DNA of 5,941 nt from Thermoplasmata archaeon (GCA_021833045.1 JAKBGP010000149.1:1-5941); one strand, 5' to 3'; shown: positions 1 through 5,340, counted from the first letter of the stretch. Program-made: numbers and translations. Notes: generated by a model from the sequence alone, not told the origin.

Positions 1-1
1 A

Positions 2-109
2 ATAGAGGAAACAAACGGGAAAAAAGAAAACTATACAACACTAACCGGGAAAGGCGAGAAGGCAATAGAAGAAATCATCAAACTGAAAGAAGTAATTGAA
101 GGAAGGTGA
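2..109 (+). CDS. C-terminal fragment of a probable winged-helix (HTH) transcription regulator, cut by the window edge
   Basis: The frame is open from base 2 to a TGA at 107-109 and gives 35 residues ending in ...KLKEVIEGR. The segment reads as the last strand of a wing (YTTLTGKG) followed by an amphipathic, Lys/Glu-rich C-terminal helix. The same layout closes the complete winged-helix protein encoded at 3161-3445 (MISLTEKG, then a Lys-rich helix), which is why I call it a regulator. The DNA-recognition helix lies outside the window, so the family cannot be confirmed. The stop codon is part of the ribosome-binding site of the membrane-protein gene that begins at 114. The two genes are therefore almost certainly co-transcribed and translationally coupled, suggesting a regulator paired with a membrane partner. 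Confidence 0.6.
   Translation: MEETNGKKENYTTLTGKGEKAIEEIIKLKEVIEGR
101..109 (+). promoter_or_regulatory. Ribosome-binding site that sets the TTG start at 114
   Basis: GGAAGGTGA closely matches the complement of the archaeal 16S rRNA 3' end (GGAGGTGAT). It lies 4 bases before TTG at 114-116. The other in-frame start, TTG at 96, lies upstream of this site and has no comparable site of its own. The stop of the upstream gene is embedded in it. Confidence 0.7.
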
Positions 110-113
110 ACAC

Positions 114-791
114 TTGATAAAGAAACTGTTGACATATGGATTTATAATATTGATATCGGGAATAGTAATGCTAGTAATCGGGATAGACAGGCTTTCGTAC
201 CTTGATGGAATTGGAGGCCTTGCACTCGCATTTCAGAATAACAATCTCTACAGAATTGAAGTTGTCGTTTTTGTTCTAGTGGAAGGATGGGGAATAGGAG
301 CACTCATAGCCGGGGCAACAATGCTATTTCTTTCTATTTACCCATTTGAGAGTGGATTTAATCTTACCAAACTTCATAAATATGGTAAAGCCGCCCTCCT
401 TGGAGCTGCAGTTATCGGAATTATATTCTCTGGAGCATTCATATATTCTGTAGTCGCCTCTCAGCATGGCCCATTAAAAGCAACCTTGGCTGAAAGCGGG
501 AATTCTTTCGCATCGACATCCAATGTAACCGTAACGTACACTCTTACAGCAACAGGAGGGGTAGGACCAAATAATTATACATGGTACGTGTTTCCTTGTG
601 GCTACAATGTTAATTATACCTGCTCTGGCCAATATTCTTCAAAACTCATTGTAACATACCATGCTTATGAGATGAATCCAAATTTCTTCTTTCACCCATC
701 CTCACCTGAGAATTTCACAGTTCAGGTTACTGTCATAGACCAATTGGGAAAAAGTATCACTTCCAGCACCATTACTGAGGTATCTTATTGA
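114..791 (+). CDS. Membrane protein with three predicted spans and an exported Ig/PKD-like C-terminal domain
   Basis: From TTG at 114 the product is 225 residues; the frame stays open to another TTG at 96, which would add six. Hydrophobic spans lie at about residues 5-24, 49-77 and 91-115. The remaining 110 residues are Thr/Ser/Val/Tyr-rich and strand-like (VTVTYTLTATGG, later FTVQVTVIDQLGKS), typical of Ig- or PKD-like folds on archaeal surface proteins. Four N-glycosylation sequons (N137, N154, N167, N200) all fall in this region. Its two cysteines (C162, C170) are close enough to form a disulfide, again fitting an exported location. The family is not recognised beyond this architecture. 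Coupling to the upstream winged-helix gene suggests an envelope sensor or a regulated surface protein, but that role is inference. Confidence 0.75.
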   Translation: MIKKLLTYGFIILISGIVMLVIGIDRLSYLDGIGGLALAFQNNNLYRIEVVVFVLVEGWGIGALIAGATMLFLSIYPFESGFNLTKLHKYGKAALLGAAVIGIIFSGAFIYSVVASQHGPLKATLAESGNSFASTSNVTVTYTLTATGGVGPNNYTWYVFPCGYNVNYTCSGQYSSKLIVTYHAYEMNPNFFFHPSSPENFTVQVTVIDQLGKSITSSTITEVSY

Positions 792-827
792 TGAATTCAT
801 AAAAGATTGAAGGAGTAAGATGAAAAC

Positions 828-927
828 ATGGGAAAAATAGAATTGGAGATGATCTAACATAACGTCAAATACTTTTCATTGCCATAAGACCAGACTGCCA
901 CCTGACGTTTCTTGTGATAATGCAGAA
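828..927 (+). other. Possible detached 5' end of the nuclease-like gene, out of frame or remnant
   Basis: The frame of the gene annotated at 928 is open back to base 853, just after a TGA at 850-852, but it contains no ATG, GTG or TTG before 928. The 25 upstream codons read like protein (for example HKTRLPPDV). An ATG at 828, in another frame, encodes MGKIELEMI and then TAA at 855-857. Removing one base near 855 would join this peptide to the downstream frame and give about 164 residues. GGAG at 812-815 lies upstream of both ATG 820 and ATG 828, and a weak ATAAAA at 799-804 is at TATA distance from 828. ATG 820 is in the nuclease frame but hits TAG at 838. A real frameshift mutation, a sequencing or assembly error, and a genuine start at 928 are all possible. 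Confidence 0.45.
861..909 (+). repeat. 7-bp perfect inverted repeat AACGTCA / TGACGTT around a 35-base loop
   Basis: AACGTCA at 861-867 and its exact reverse complement TGACGTT at 903-909 flank 35 bases upstream of the nuclease-like gene. The match does not extend on either side. It could be a split operator or a weak hairpin, or it may be chance. Confidence 0.35.
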
Positions 928-1323
928 ATGATAGACCTTGACAAGGAATTCCCCATACGTCCAAACATGATAAAAATTGCTGATTGCCTCGTGATTTGCT
1001 CCGGAAAGGTAGAGTGGATTATAGAAGTAAAGCGTTCATATCTGAAGAAATTTTTAGAGCAGATGGAACAGACAGCGAATTTCCTTTCTTCATTAAACAA
1101 CGGTCGATTTGTTTTAAAGGATTCTACCAAGTTTCTCATTATAATGGAGAGGGGGTTAAGCAATGAACGATTATTCGAACAGGATTCAAATCATTATTTA
1201 AAGAGAAAAGAAGGACCACATGTAAAAGTAAATAATAAGTATAAAATCATGGTATGGACAAAGAAGGAGATAGATCAGGTGTTTAAAAATCAAAAAAGGC
1301 TTGGAATCCCGGGGGTGAGATGA
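928..1323 (+). CDS. Small PD-(D/E)xK nuclease-like protein
   Basis: The 131-residue product carries the minimal PD-(D/E)xK layout. A hydrophobic strand contains D19 (ADCLVIC). A second strand contains E33-V-K35 (WIIEVKRSY). An amphipathic helix at about 38-54 contains EQMEQ, with a Gln where many of these nucleases have one. A further strand follows (TKFLIIMER). D19, E33 and K35 would be the metal-binding and catalytic residues. The fold is widespread in restriction enzymes, Holliday-junction resolvases and defence nucleases; which subfamily this belongs to is not clear. ATG 928 lacks a ribosome-binding site and the frame is open upstream, so the true N-terminus is probably longer or broken. 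The stop TGA at 1321-1323 directly abuts the ATG of the next gene, implying coupled translation and a shared role. It is either a nuclease or an inactive relative. Confidence 0.65.
   Translation: MIDLDKEFPIRPNMIKIADCLVICSGKVEWIIEVKRSYLKKFLEQMEQTANFLSSLNNGRFVLKDSTKFLIIMERGLSNERLFEQDSNHYLKRKEGPHVKVNNKYKIMVWTKKEIDQVFKNQKRLGIPGVR
1311..1318 (+). promoter_or_regulatory. Ribosome-binding site for the 310-residue gene
   Basis: GGGGGTGA lies 5 bases before ATG 1324 and inside the last codons of the nuclease-like gene. It supports the start at 1324, rather than at the overlapping out-of-frame ATG at 1320, and indicates translational coupling. Confidence 0.65.
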
Positions 1324-2256
1324 ATGCCGCTTACGGTATGGCTCAACAACGATGTAATTCCTTATCTTGATGACGAAAAATTAACGAGTGTGTACACTGA
1401 TCTTTTTAGAAGCGTATCCGGAATTTTCAAATTTGTTCCAAAATATATAGAACTGTGGAAAAATTCAACCACTCCTTATTTGGATGGGGTGAAGGTTCTT
1501 TCAAAAGATTGGGATGAAATCGGGAAGAATTACACAATGCAAGATCTCATTTCTAATGCCAGGGATGAACATCATATAATAGTAATCGGGGGAAACTGTG
1601 ACGGTGATCCTGGAGCTAAGATAGAAATCTATGGCAAATCCGCTGAAAGGAAGGTGTATTCTGATTTTCTCTTCGAAATGGGGGGCAGTTTATATGATTA
1701 CCTCGAGGAAAGTGACAATTTATACAATATGTTGAGTGAACTGCACAGGGCTCTGGACACCATTAAGGTTCCATTTGAAACCACAATAATGAACAGTAAA
1801 AAAAAGAGCATAAGGAAAGTAGTAGAAAAGGCGTTCATAAGCGACAATATCCCAAATGAAGATAACCTGGAGGAGTCATCGATGCTTTTCATCTATAAAC
1901 CTACATGGGATGAGGATATGTTCTTCAGGTATGTGGTTAAGAATGTCCTAACCGAATTGCGGAAAGAGATGAAGTCCGATCCATTCATGTTATTTGATTC
2001 AGGAAAGATTGCTAAAAATATTTCCCGTGTTTCAAAGAAGAAAGGGTTTACTTTGGATAAGTATGCCAACATCCTTCCAGGAAGTGTATCATATATAGCC
2101 AAAACGCATGAAAACCTAGATACTATGTTTGATGATCTGAAGAGTAAGGTCACTGAACCCATTCTGAAAAGAATGTCAGAAAATTTTGATCCGGAGAGAA
2201 TTATGGAAGAATCGGTCACAGAATCAGCACCAGACTCTCTAGATAAATATGAATAA
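1324..2256 (+). CDS. Uncharacterised 310-residue protein coupled to the nuclease-like gene
   Basis: I do not recognise this family. The product is soluble, with no signal peptide or membrane span, and mostly helical with a charged C-terminus. The clearest local feature is a strand-turn-strand segment at about residues 84-103: HIIVIGG, then CDGDPG, then AKIEIYG. A Lys-rich stretch at 158-168 and another at 235-241 could contact nucleic acid. A hydrophobic segment with aromatic residues (MLFIYKPTW) lies at 187-195. No Walker A motif, HTH or zinc site is visible. The ATG directly follows the stop of the PD-(D/E)xK-like gene and has its own strong ribosome-binding site, so the two products are probably partners: a specificity or sensor subunit, an immunity protein or an effector. 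That role is inference from gene order only. A T-rich stretch downstream would end the transcript before the convergent methylase. Confidence 0.8.
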   Translation: MPLTVWLNNDVIPYLDDEKLTSVYTDLFRSVSGIFKFVPKYIELWKNSTTPYLDGVKVLSKDWDEIGKNYTMQDLISNARDEHHIIVIGGNCDGDPGAKIEIYGKSAERKVYSDFLFEMGGSLYDYLEESDNLYNMLSELHRALDTIKVPFETTIMNSKKKSIRKVVEKAFISDNIPNEDNLEESSMLFIYKPTWDEDMFFRYVVKNVLTELRKEMKSDPFMLFDSGKIAKNISRVSKKKGFTLDKYANILPGSVSYIAKTHENLDTMFDDLKSKVTEPILKRMSENFDPERIMEESVTESAPDSLDKYE

Positions 2257-2285
2257 TCAGATTAATTCATATCGTTAATTTCCCG

Positions 2286-2315
2286 TATCTTTTTCAAATG
2301 CATATTTTCATTTTT
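2286..2315 (+). terminator. T-rich archaeal-type terminator after the nuclease-like operon
   Basis: Between the two convergent genes, the + strand carries T tracts at 2290-2294, 2304-2307 and 2310-2315, starting about 34 bases after the stop at 2256. Runs of T without a strong hairpin are enough for intrinsic termination in archaea. The opposite strand has no comparable T run here. Confidence 0.45.
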
Positions 2316-3075
2316 CCATGGAAAACTTCCACCAATAACCACAACCCCACCTGACTTTCCCGTTATTCTTCAGTGGGTTGGCATATTCGATCACCTTATC
2401 AGGGGTTCCGAAGATCTCTTCCATTCCCGTATCAATGGAGGAAAGATTAAGAAGGTACGATCCCTGGTGCATATCAATGCATTTCTTTAGATCCACTAGA
2501 TCTTCCATCTTAAAGCTGTGCTTATACGCCTTTCCCGACGAAAGGTATGGGGGATCCAGGTACATGAGAACCCTTGGCCTATTATATATCCTGAACAGCT
2601 CCCTGAAGTCCTTGTTCTCAATAATCCATCCCTTGACATAAATAAAATTCTCTATAGTAAAGCGTGAAAGTTTTGTGCTTCCTTTGAAGCTTCTCCCGAA
2701 TGTTTTACCATCACCCATGAAAGAGAAAGTCTGAGTATAGAGGACCTTAAAAGCTGTTTCAACGTCATTCCCGAACTTCATGTCCCTCAGCTCCCTGAAG
2801 GCCCTCTCATGAAGGAATGCAACACGCAGCTTCTTAATCAGGAGATTCCTCTTCCTGGTATCCTGGAGAACCTTGAACGTTGTGTAAAGATCTTCATTAA
2901 GATCATTGTACACCTTTATCTTCCTCCACTCGTCCGGAACGTTCAGAAGCACCTTTCCGGATCCTCCGAAAACGTCCACAACAGCATCAAAGGCTCCAGT
3001 ATGTTCTTCCATGACCGCAAGGATATCCCTTAGTTGATTGAATTTTCCCCCATAATACCTGAACAAAGACTTCAT
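2308..3075 (-). CDS. Dam-type DNA adenine-N6 methyltransferase (D12 class)
   Basis: This enzyme transfers a methyl group from S-adenosylmethionine to adenine N6 in DNA. Residues counted from ATG 3075: the N-terminal RYYGGK (6-11) is the motif of this class that contacts the cofactor; DVFGGSG (34-40) is the glycine-rich motif I; the acidic strand end YNDLN (56-60) follows; and DPPY (174-177) is catalytic motif IV. At 255 residues it is slightly shorter than typical Dam proteins (about 270-285) but looks complete. The frame also offers GTG 3090, but that lies upstream of the start point predicted from the TTTATA box, so ATG 3075 is preferred. GATC is the usual target of the family, but the target here is unproven. 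No classical restriction gene is fused or coupled to it. A PD-(D/E)xK-like gene lies convergently next door, so it may be an orphan methylase or half of a dispersed restriction-modification system. Confidence 0.92.
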   Translation of the reverse strand: MKSLFRYYGGKFNQLRDILAVMEEHTGAFDAVVDVFGGSGKVLLNVPDEWRKIKVYNDLNEDLYTTFKVLQDTRKRNLLIKKLRVAFLHERAFRELRDMKFGNDVETAFKVLYTQTFSFMGDGKTFGRSFKGSTKLSRFTIENFIYVKGWIIENKDFRELFRIYNRPRVLMYLDPPYLSSGKAYKHSFKMEDLVDLKKCIDMHQGSYLLNLSSIDTGMEEIFGTPDKVIEYANPLKNNGKVRWGCGYWWKFSMEK

Positions 3076-3102
3076 ATGGTTGTCTATCACACAATCATAA
3101 AG

Positions 3103-3118
3103 CGTATAAATTATTTCC
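3103..3118 (-). promoter_or_regulatory. TATA box and BRE-like element for the methylase gene
   Basis: Read on the - strand, GGAAATAA (3111-3118) precedes TTTATACG (3103-3110), a good archaeal BRE/TATA pair. Initiation about 26 bases downstream of the box centre would fall near 3081, leaving only about 6 untranslated bases before ATG 3075. This explains the lack of a ribosome-binding site and argues against GTG 3090. Confidence 0.6.
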
Positions 3119-3133
3119 TATTACGCAATAATA

Positions 3134-3139
3134 TTATAT
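3134..3139 (+). promoter_or_regulatory. TATA box for the leaderless winged-helix regulator gene
   Basis: TTATAT is centred about 25 bases upstream of GTG 3161, preceded by an A-rich GCAATAA that could serve as BRE. Initiation would therefore fall at or next to the start codon. No ribosome-binding site is present, as expected for a leaderless message. Confidence 0.55.
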
Positions 3140-3144
3140 GCCCC

Positions 3145-3160
3145 ATATCACTATATCACT
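3145..3160 (+). repeat. Tandem direct repeat 2 x ATATCACT, candidate operator
   Basis: Two exact, adjacent 8-bp copies (3145-3152 and 3153-3160) end at the base before GTG 3161, so they would occupy roughly -16 to -1 of the regulator promoter. A partial copy, TATCAC, occurs at 3085-3090 near the methylase start. A protein bound here would block initiation, fitting autoregulation by the adjacent winged-helix protein. Confidence 0.5.
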
Positions 3161-3445
3161 GTGGATATTTTACGGGAGATTGAAACTCAGTCCGGCTTCC
3201 TCAGGCTCATCGAATACCTTGATGTGAATGGGGAAAGCATGATCACCCAGATCAGGGAAGGGAGGCAGATTCCAATCCATCAGCTGTATGCATCCATTGA
3301 AATGGCCAAGAAGTTAAAACTCATAAAAACACGAATTGACAACACAAAATACCCTCCCAGGAACATGATATCACTCACGGAAAAAGGCAGCAATCTTGCT
3401 AAAAAAATAAAGGAAATTATAGATATTCTGAAGGTTTCAGAATAA
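3161..3445 (+). CDS. Small winged-helix transcription regulator
   Basis: The 94-residue product has the order expected of a winged helix. A first helix spans about 3-22 (REIETQSGFLRLIEYL) and a short helix 25-32 (ESMITQIR). A putative recognition helix lies at about 38-53, followed by a beta wing (IKTRID, then MISLTEKG at 69-76) and a Lys-rich C-terminal helix that may dimerise. Such one-domain proteins are common archaeal repressors of the MarR/PadR-like broad class; the exact family is not identifiable. The GTG start is chosen because a TATA box sits 25 bases upstream and no ribosome-binding site exists, implying a leaderless message. It diverges from the methylase with an 85-base gap, so it may control that gene, itself, or both. 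Its last codons overlap the convergent 69-residue gene by 9 bases. Confidence 0.82.
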   Translation: MDILREIETQSGFLRLIEYLDVNGESMITQIREGRQIPIHQLYASIEMAKKLKLIKTRIDNTKYPPRNMISLTEKGSNLAKKIKEIIDILKVSE

Positions 3446-3646
3446 TTCCAGTCCTTCCATCAGCTCTATGGAGTTGGCCTCAGCTATCTTGGAGATCACA
3501 AACTTCAGTTTCTCCTCCAGGAATGTGATCAGCTCTTCTCTTGTTTTTGTTTCTTCAATCGCTTTCCTGAATAATGCATAGTCAACGTCGAACTGGTCTT
3601 TCCGTCCTGAGATGTATTCCTTCGTAAATGGATTGCGTTTCACCAT
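3437..3646 (-). CDS. Hypothetical 69-residue helical protein
   Basis: No family is recognised. The N-terminus is basic (MVKRNPFTKEYISGRK) and the rest is predicted helical and charged, with a heptad-like stretch at about 35-57 (REELITFLEEKLKFVISKI) that could form a coiled coil or bind a partner. No cysteines and no membrane span are present. ATG 3646 has no ribosome-binding site, but a TATATT on the - strand lies about 25 bases upstream, consistent with a leaderless message. Its stop lies inside the end of the convergent winged-helix gene, so the two messages are antisense to each other at their 3' ends. Because it has its own promoter and follows a T-rich region, it is probably not part of the VWA operon upstream. 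Confidence 0.6.
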   Translation of the reverse strand: MVKRNPFTKEYISGRKDQFDVDYALFRKAIEETKTREELITFLEEKLKFVISKIAEANSIELMEGLELF

Positions 3647-3667
3647 TTTTCTTGATTAATTTACTGT

Positions 3668-3673
3668 AATATA
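3668..3673 (-). promoter_or_regulatory. Possible TATA box for the 69-residue gene
   Basis: TATATT on the - strand is centred about 25 bases before ATG 3646, predicting initiation at the start codon. The sequence upstream of it is not a convincing BRE, so the call is tentative. Confidence 0.4.
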
Positions 3674-3696
3674 GGACGTTGGGCAAAATCTTCAAT

Positions 3697-3734
3697 AAAA
3701 AAATGAATTTATACTGCGCATTTCAGGGAAAAAA
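3697..3734 (-). terminator. T-rich terminator region after the VWA operon
   Basis: On the - strand, downstream of the stop at 3773, there are runs of six T (3729-3734) and seven T (3697-3703). These fit archaeal T-tract termination and separate the operon from the 69-residue gene. No strong hairpin is needed or evident. Confidence 0.4.
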
Positions 3735-3772
3735 TATATGATTCGCAGTTCTAAAATCTTTAATAATTAATG

Positions 3773-4690
3773 TTAGGTGCTAGAAAGTTTTAGCTTCATG
3801 TTTTCCAGCCTGTCGGCAAGACTCTCATCCTCCCCCACTATTGCCTGCATGTCGTCCACGTCCTCAAGGTACCTTTCCACCTGGCCAACCGATTTGTCAT
3901 ACTTCTTTCCCTTGCCCACTGATGTGAGTTTCTTAATGGTTTCCTCGAGTTTTGTAAGTTTCCTCTCATATTCCGTCTTAAGTTGGCCCATCAACACATC
4001 CTTCTGGCTCTCAATTCTCCTGGCGATGTCAGGATTTGAAGCTGCACCCTGGGAGAACAGCTCCTTTAAATCTCCCATCTCTGAAAGCATTTTGCTCAGT
4101 GTCCTGGTAGAATAATCCATTTCAAGGAATTTCAGGTCTTCAGGCTCAAGGGATGCAAGCGTGGCATCATCGATGTCCAGTGAGGGATACTTTCTCTTTA
4201 TTTCTGTTACGATTGTGGCCCAGTTTGCTTTCAGGTAGTCAAAGGTTTCCTTCCTTGCGATATCGAATTCTCCCTCCAGGGATCGGAAGAATGAATCCAG
4301 GGAAGTCATGTTCCTTTGCGGTATTACATACTTATCCTGCACCCTGAAGCTTGACAGGTTCTGAAGTTCACGGTAGAACTGAACCTTCAGCTTCCCAAAG
4401 CGGGATCTCTGATCACGGTCCAGCATACTCACGGCCTGCATGACCCTGTCGTCCACCTTCCTGACAGCCTTCTGGGCACCCTTCAGTGTGAGCTCTACCA
4501 CAAAGAAATCCTTGAGGGGATCGCCGCTCTTTGGAGTGCCTTTCATAGGCCCTCCTAGCTTCTTCTGCATCTCATCTATCCGCTTCTTCACGTCATCTAT
4601 GCTTTTCCTGTTCTGTGTTATTGTTACTGCAGTAACACTTTCTTCCTTCACACTTTCATTTCCTTCCTTAATTATTTCAAGATCTTCCAT
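3773..4690 (-). CDS. 305-residue helical protein, possible distant DUF3150 relative, last gene of the VWA operon
   Basis: The product is soluble, almost entirely helical and highly charged. A probable coiled coil (about 26-46) is followed by a Gly/Pro/Lys linker (46-60). The core (61-165) includes FFVVELTLKGAQKAVRKVDD and then YVIP (121-124), with aromatic helices after it. A second long coiled-coil stretch lies at 222-262, with an acidic C-terminal helix. The core's arrangement, a helix, then a -Y-x-x-P- break and a long helix with spaced Phe, loosely resembles DUF3150 proteins, which occur beside MoxR ATPase and VWA genes. This is an impression, not a demonstrated match. ATG 4690 has GAGGTGA 5 bases upstream, overlapping the stop of the preceding gene. 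It is GC-rich (samples 53-57%), like the VWA gene and unlike the two genes between. Likely a structural or adaptor partner of the VWA protein. Confidence 0.82.
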   Translation of the reverse strand: MEDLEIIKEGNESVKEESVTAVTITQNRKSIDDVKKRIDEMQKKLGGPMKGTPKSGDPLKDFFVVELTLKGAQKAVRKVDDRVMQAVSMLDRDQRSRFGKLKVQFYRELQNLSSFRVQDKYVIPQRNMTSLDSFFRSLEGEFDIARKETFDYLKANWATIVTEIKRKYPSLDIDDATLASLEPEDLKFLEMDYSTRTLSKMLSEMGDLKELFSQGAASNPDIARRIESQKDVLMGQLKTEYERKLTKLEETIKKLTSVGKGKKYDKSVGQVERYLEDVDDMQAIVGEDESLADRLENMKLKLSST

Positions 4691-4695
4691 TCATT

Positions 4696-4702
4696 TCACC
4701 TC
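4696..4702 (-). promoter_or_regulatory. Ribosome-binding site for the 305-residue gene
   Basis: GAGGTGA on the - strand lies 5 bases before ATG 4690. It overlaps the TGA stop (4701-4703) of the upstream acidic gene, indicating coupled translation. Confidence 0.6.
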
Positions 4703-5054
4703 AAGCATTCTCTATTACATCCAGAGCTTCTTCCTTTGTCAATCCAACATCCATAAATTGCTTTACAAATCGTTCAAGATTGGCATCAAACCACTTATCA
4801 AATTGTTCAATACCTTTATTCAACTCATCTCCTTCCTTATCGGTATAAAATTTATCCTGCATCCTGCAGGTCTCATCTATATACTCGTCAAGCACCTTGT
4901 CATACTCTTCTCCATACTTTTCATCACGTTTTTCCTCCATTTCGTTTTCAACCATGGTTTTTCCATCCCATTTTTTGAAACTTTCCATGCTAATCGTGCC
5001 ACCAGTTTTTATTGTCTGCTTGATGTACTTCATAAGATCGTCACCTTCACTCAT
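4701..5054 (-). CDS. Acidic 117-residue hypothetical protein of the VWA operon
   Basis: No family is recognised. The product is very rich in Asp, Glu and Lys and mostly helical, with one cysteine (C63) and no membrane span. Residues 33-68 form a strongly charged helix, and aromatic residues recur (FKKW, FDKWF, FVKQF). The C-terminus, GLTKEEALDVI (104-114), resembles the last helices of small three-helix modules such as UBA-type domains, but this is too short to assign. ATG 5054 overlaps the stop of the preceding gene in an ATGA arrangement and has GGAGGTGA 4 bases upstream, so it is translated in coupling with that gene. A sampled 60-base segment is only about 33% GC, against 53-60% in the flanking outer operon genes. 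This suggests that it and its upstream neighbour were acquired together. Confidence 0.8.
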   Translation of the reverse strand: MSEGDDLMKYIKQTIKTGGTISMESFKKWDGKTMVENEMEEKRDEKYGEEYDKVLDEYIDETCRMQDKFYTDKEGDELNKGIEQFDKWFDANLERFVKQFMDVGLTKEEALDVIENA

Positions 5055-5338
5055 CCTTTCACCTCCGCATTGGCTTCGCTGGCCAACTGAGTATATCCAG
5101 CTAAATCTATGTAATTATCAGCGATTTTAGGGTTTTTCTGCATCCTTATGAGCTTCAGATAGATCATGAACATATATCCATCATGTTCTGTGAATTCCTT
5201 GCCCGTGAGTTCCTTGTACAGATTGACTATCTTTGGCATGCTTCTTTCATGCCCGAAATCTCTGTCTGAACTATTCCCCTTTATTATTCGCTCTGCTTCT
5301 TTTAAAATATTTATTTTCTCAGTTATTTCTTTATCCAT
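5051..5338 (-). CDS. DUF6378-like small protein, phage-associated family
   Basis: The 95-residue all-helical product matches my recollection of the phage-enriched DUF6378 pattern along most of its length: an N-terminal helix EAERII, a DRDFGH box (25-30), a helix with NLYKELTG, MFMIYLKLIRMQKNP (56-70), and the closing DNYIDLAGY (74-82). The spaced acidic residues and the final D-x-x-x-D-x-x-G-Y helix recall all-alpha NTP pyrophosphatases (MazG-like), so a nucleotide-handling role is possible but unproven. ATG 5338 is chosen because GGAGGTG lies exactly 5 bases upstream; GTG 5344 sits inside that site. The start follows the VWA stop by 2 bases, and the stop overlaps the next start. A sampled 60-base segment is about 33% GC. 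A phage-type gene inside a VWA operon is unusual. Confidence 0.78.
   Translation of the reverse strand: MDKEITEKINILKEAERIIKGNSSDRDFGHERSMPKIVNLYKELTGKEFTEHDGYMFMIYLKLIRMQKNPKIADNYIDLAGYTQLASEANAEVKG
5059..5066 (-). promoter_or_regulatory. Ribosome-binding site for the acidic 117-residue gene
   Basis: A perfect GGAGGTGA on the - strand, 4 bases before ATG 5054 and inside the end of the DUF6378-like gene. It confirms the 4-base ATGA overlap as a real coupled junction. Confidence 0.7.
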
Positions 5339-5340
5339 AT

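Noticed and set aside
849..858. Programmed +1 frameshift at ATC TAA C, in the style of the release-factor 2 gene
   Set aside because: GGAG lies just upstream, but the P-site tRNA for ATC would pair poorly with the shifted codon TCT, so efficient slippage is unlikely. A mutation or sequence error is simpler.
876..1163. - strand reading frame of 95 codons opposite the nuclease-like gene
   Set aside because: It has no ribosome-binding site and no domain-like pattern, and it overlaps the PD-(D/E)xK-like frame, which has a recognisable motif layout.
2264..2278. ATTAA...TTAAT hairpin as a terminator between the convergent genes
   Set aside because: A five-base, all-AT stem is too weak to mean anything; the nearby T tracts are the better terminator signal.
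3076..3090. GTG 3090 as the methylase start
   Set aside because: It lies upstream of the start point predicted from the TTTATA box at 3103-3110 and adds only five residues before the conserved N-terminal motif.
4440..5090. Long + strand reading frame (216 codons) encoding a hydrophobic, Phe/Ser-rich peptide
   Set aside because: It is antisense to three well-supported - strand genes with precise ribosome-binding sites. Its hydrophobicity is what results from reading the complement of a Glu/Lys-rich gene, and it has no ribosome-binding site or family resemblance.
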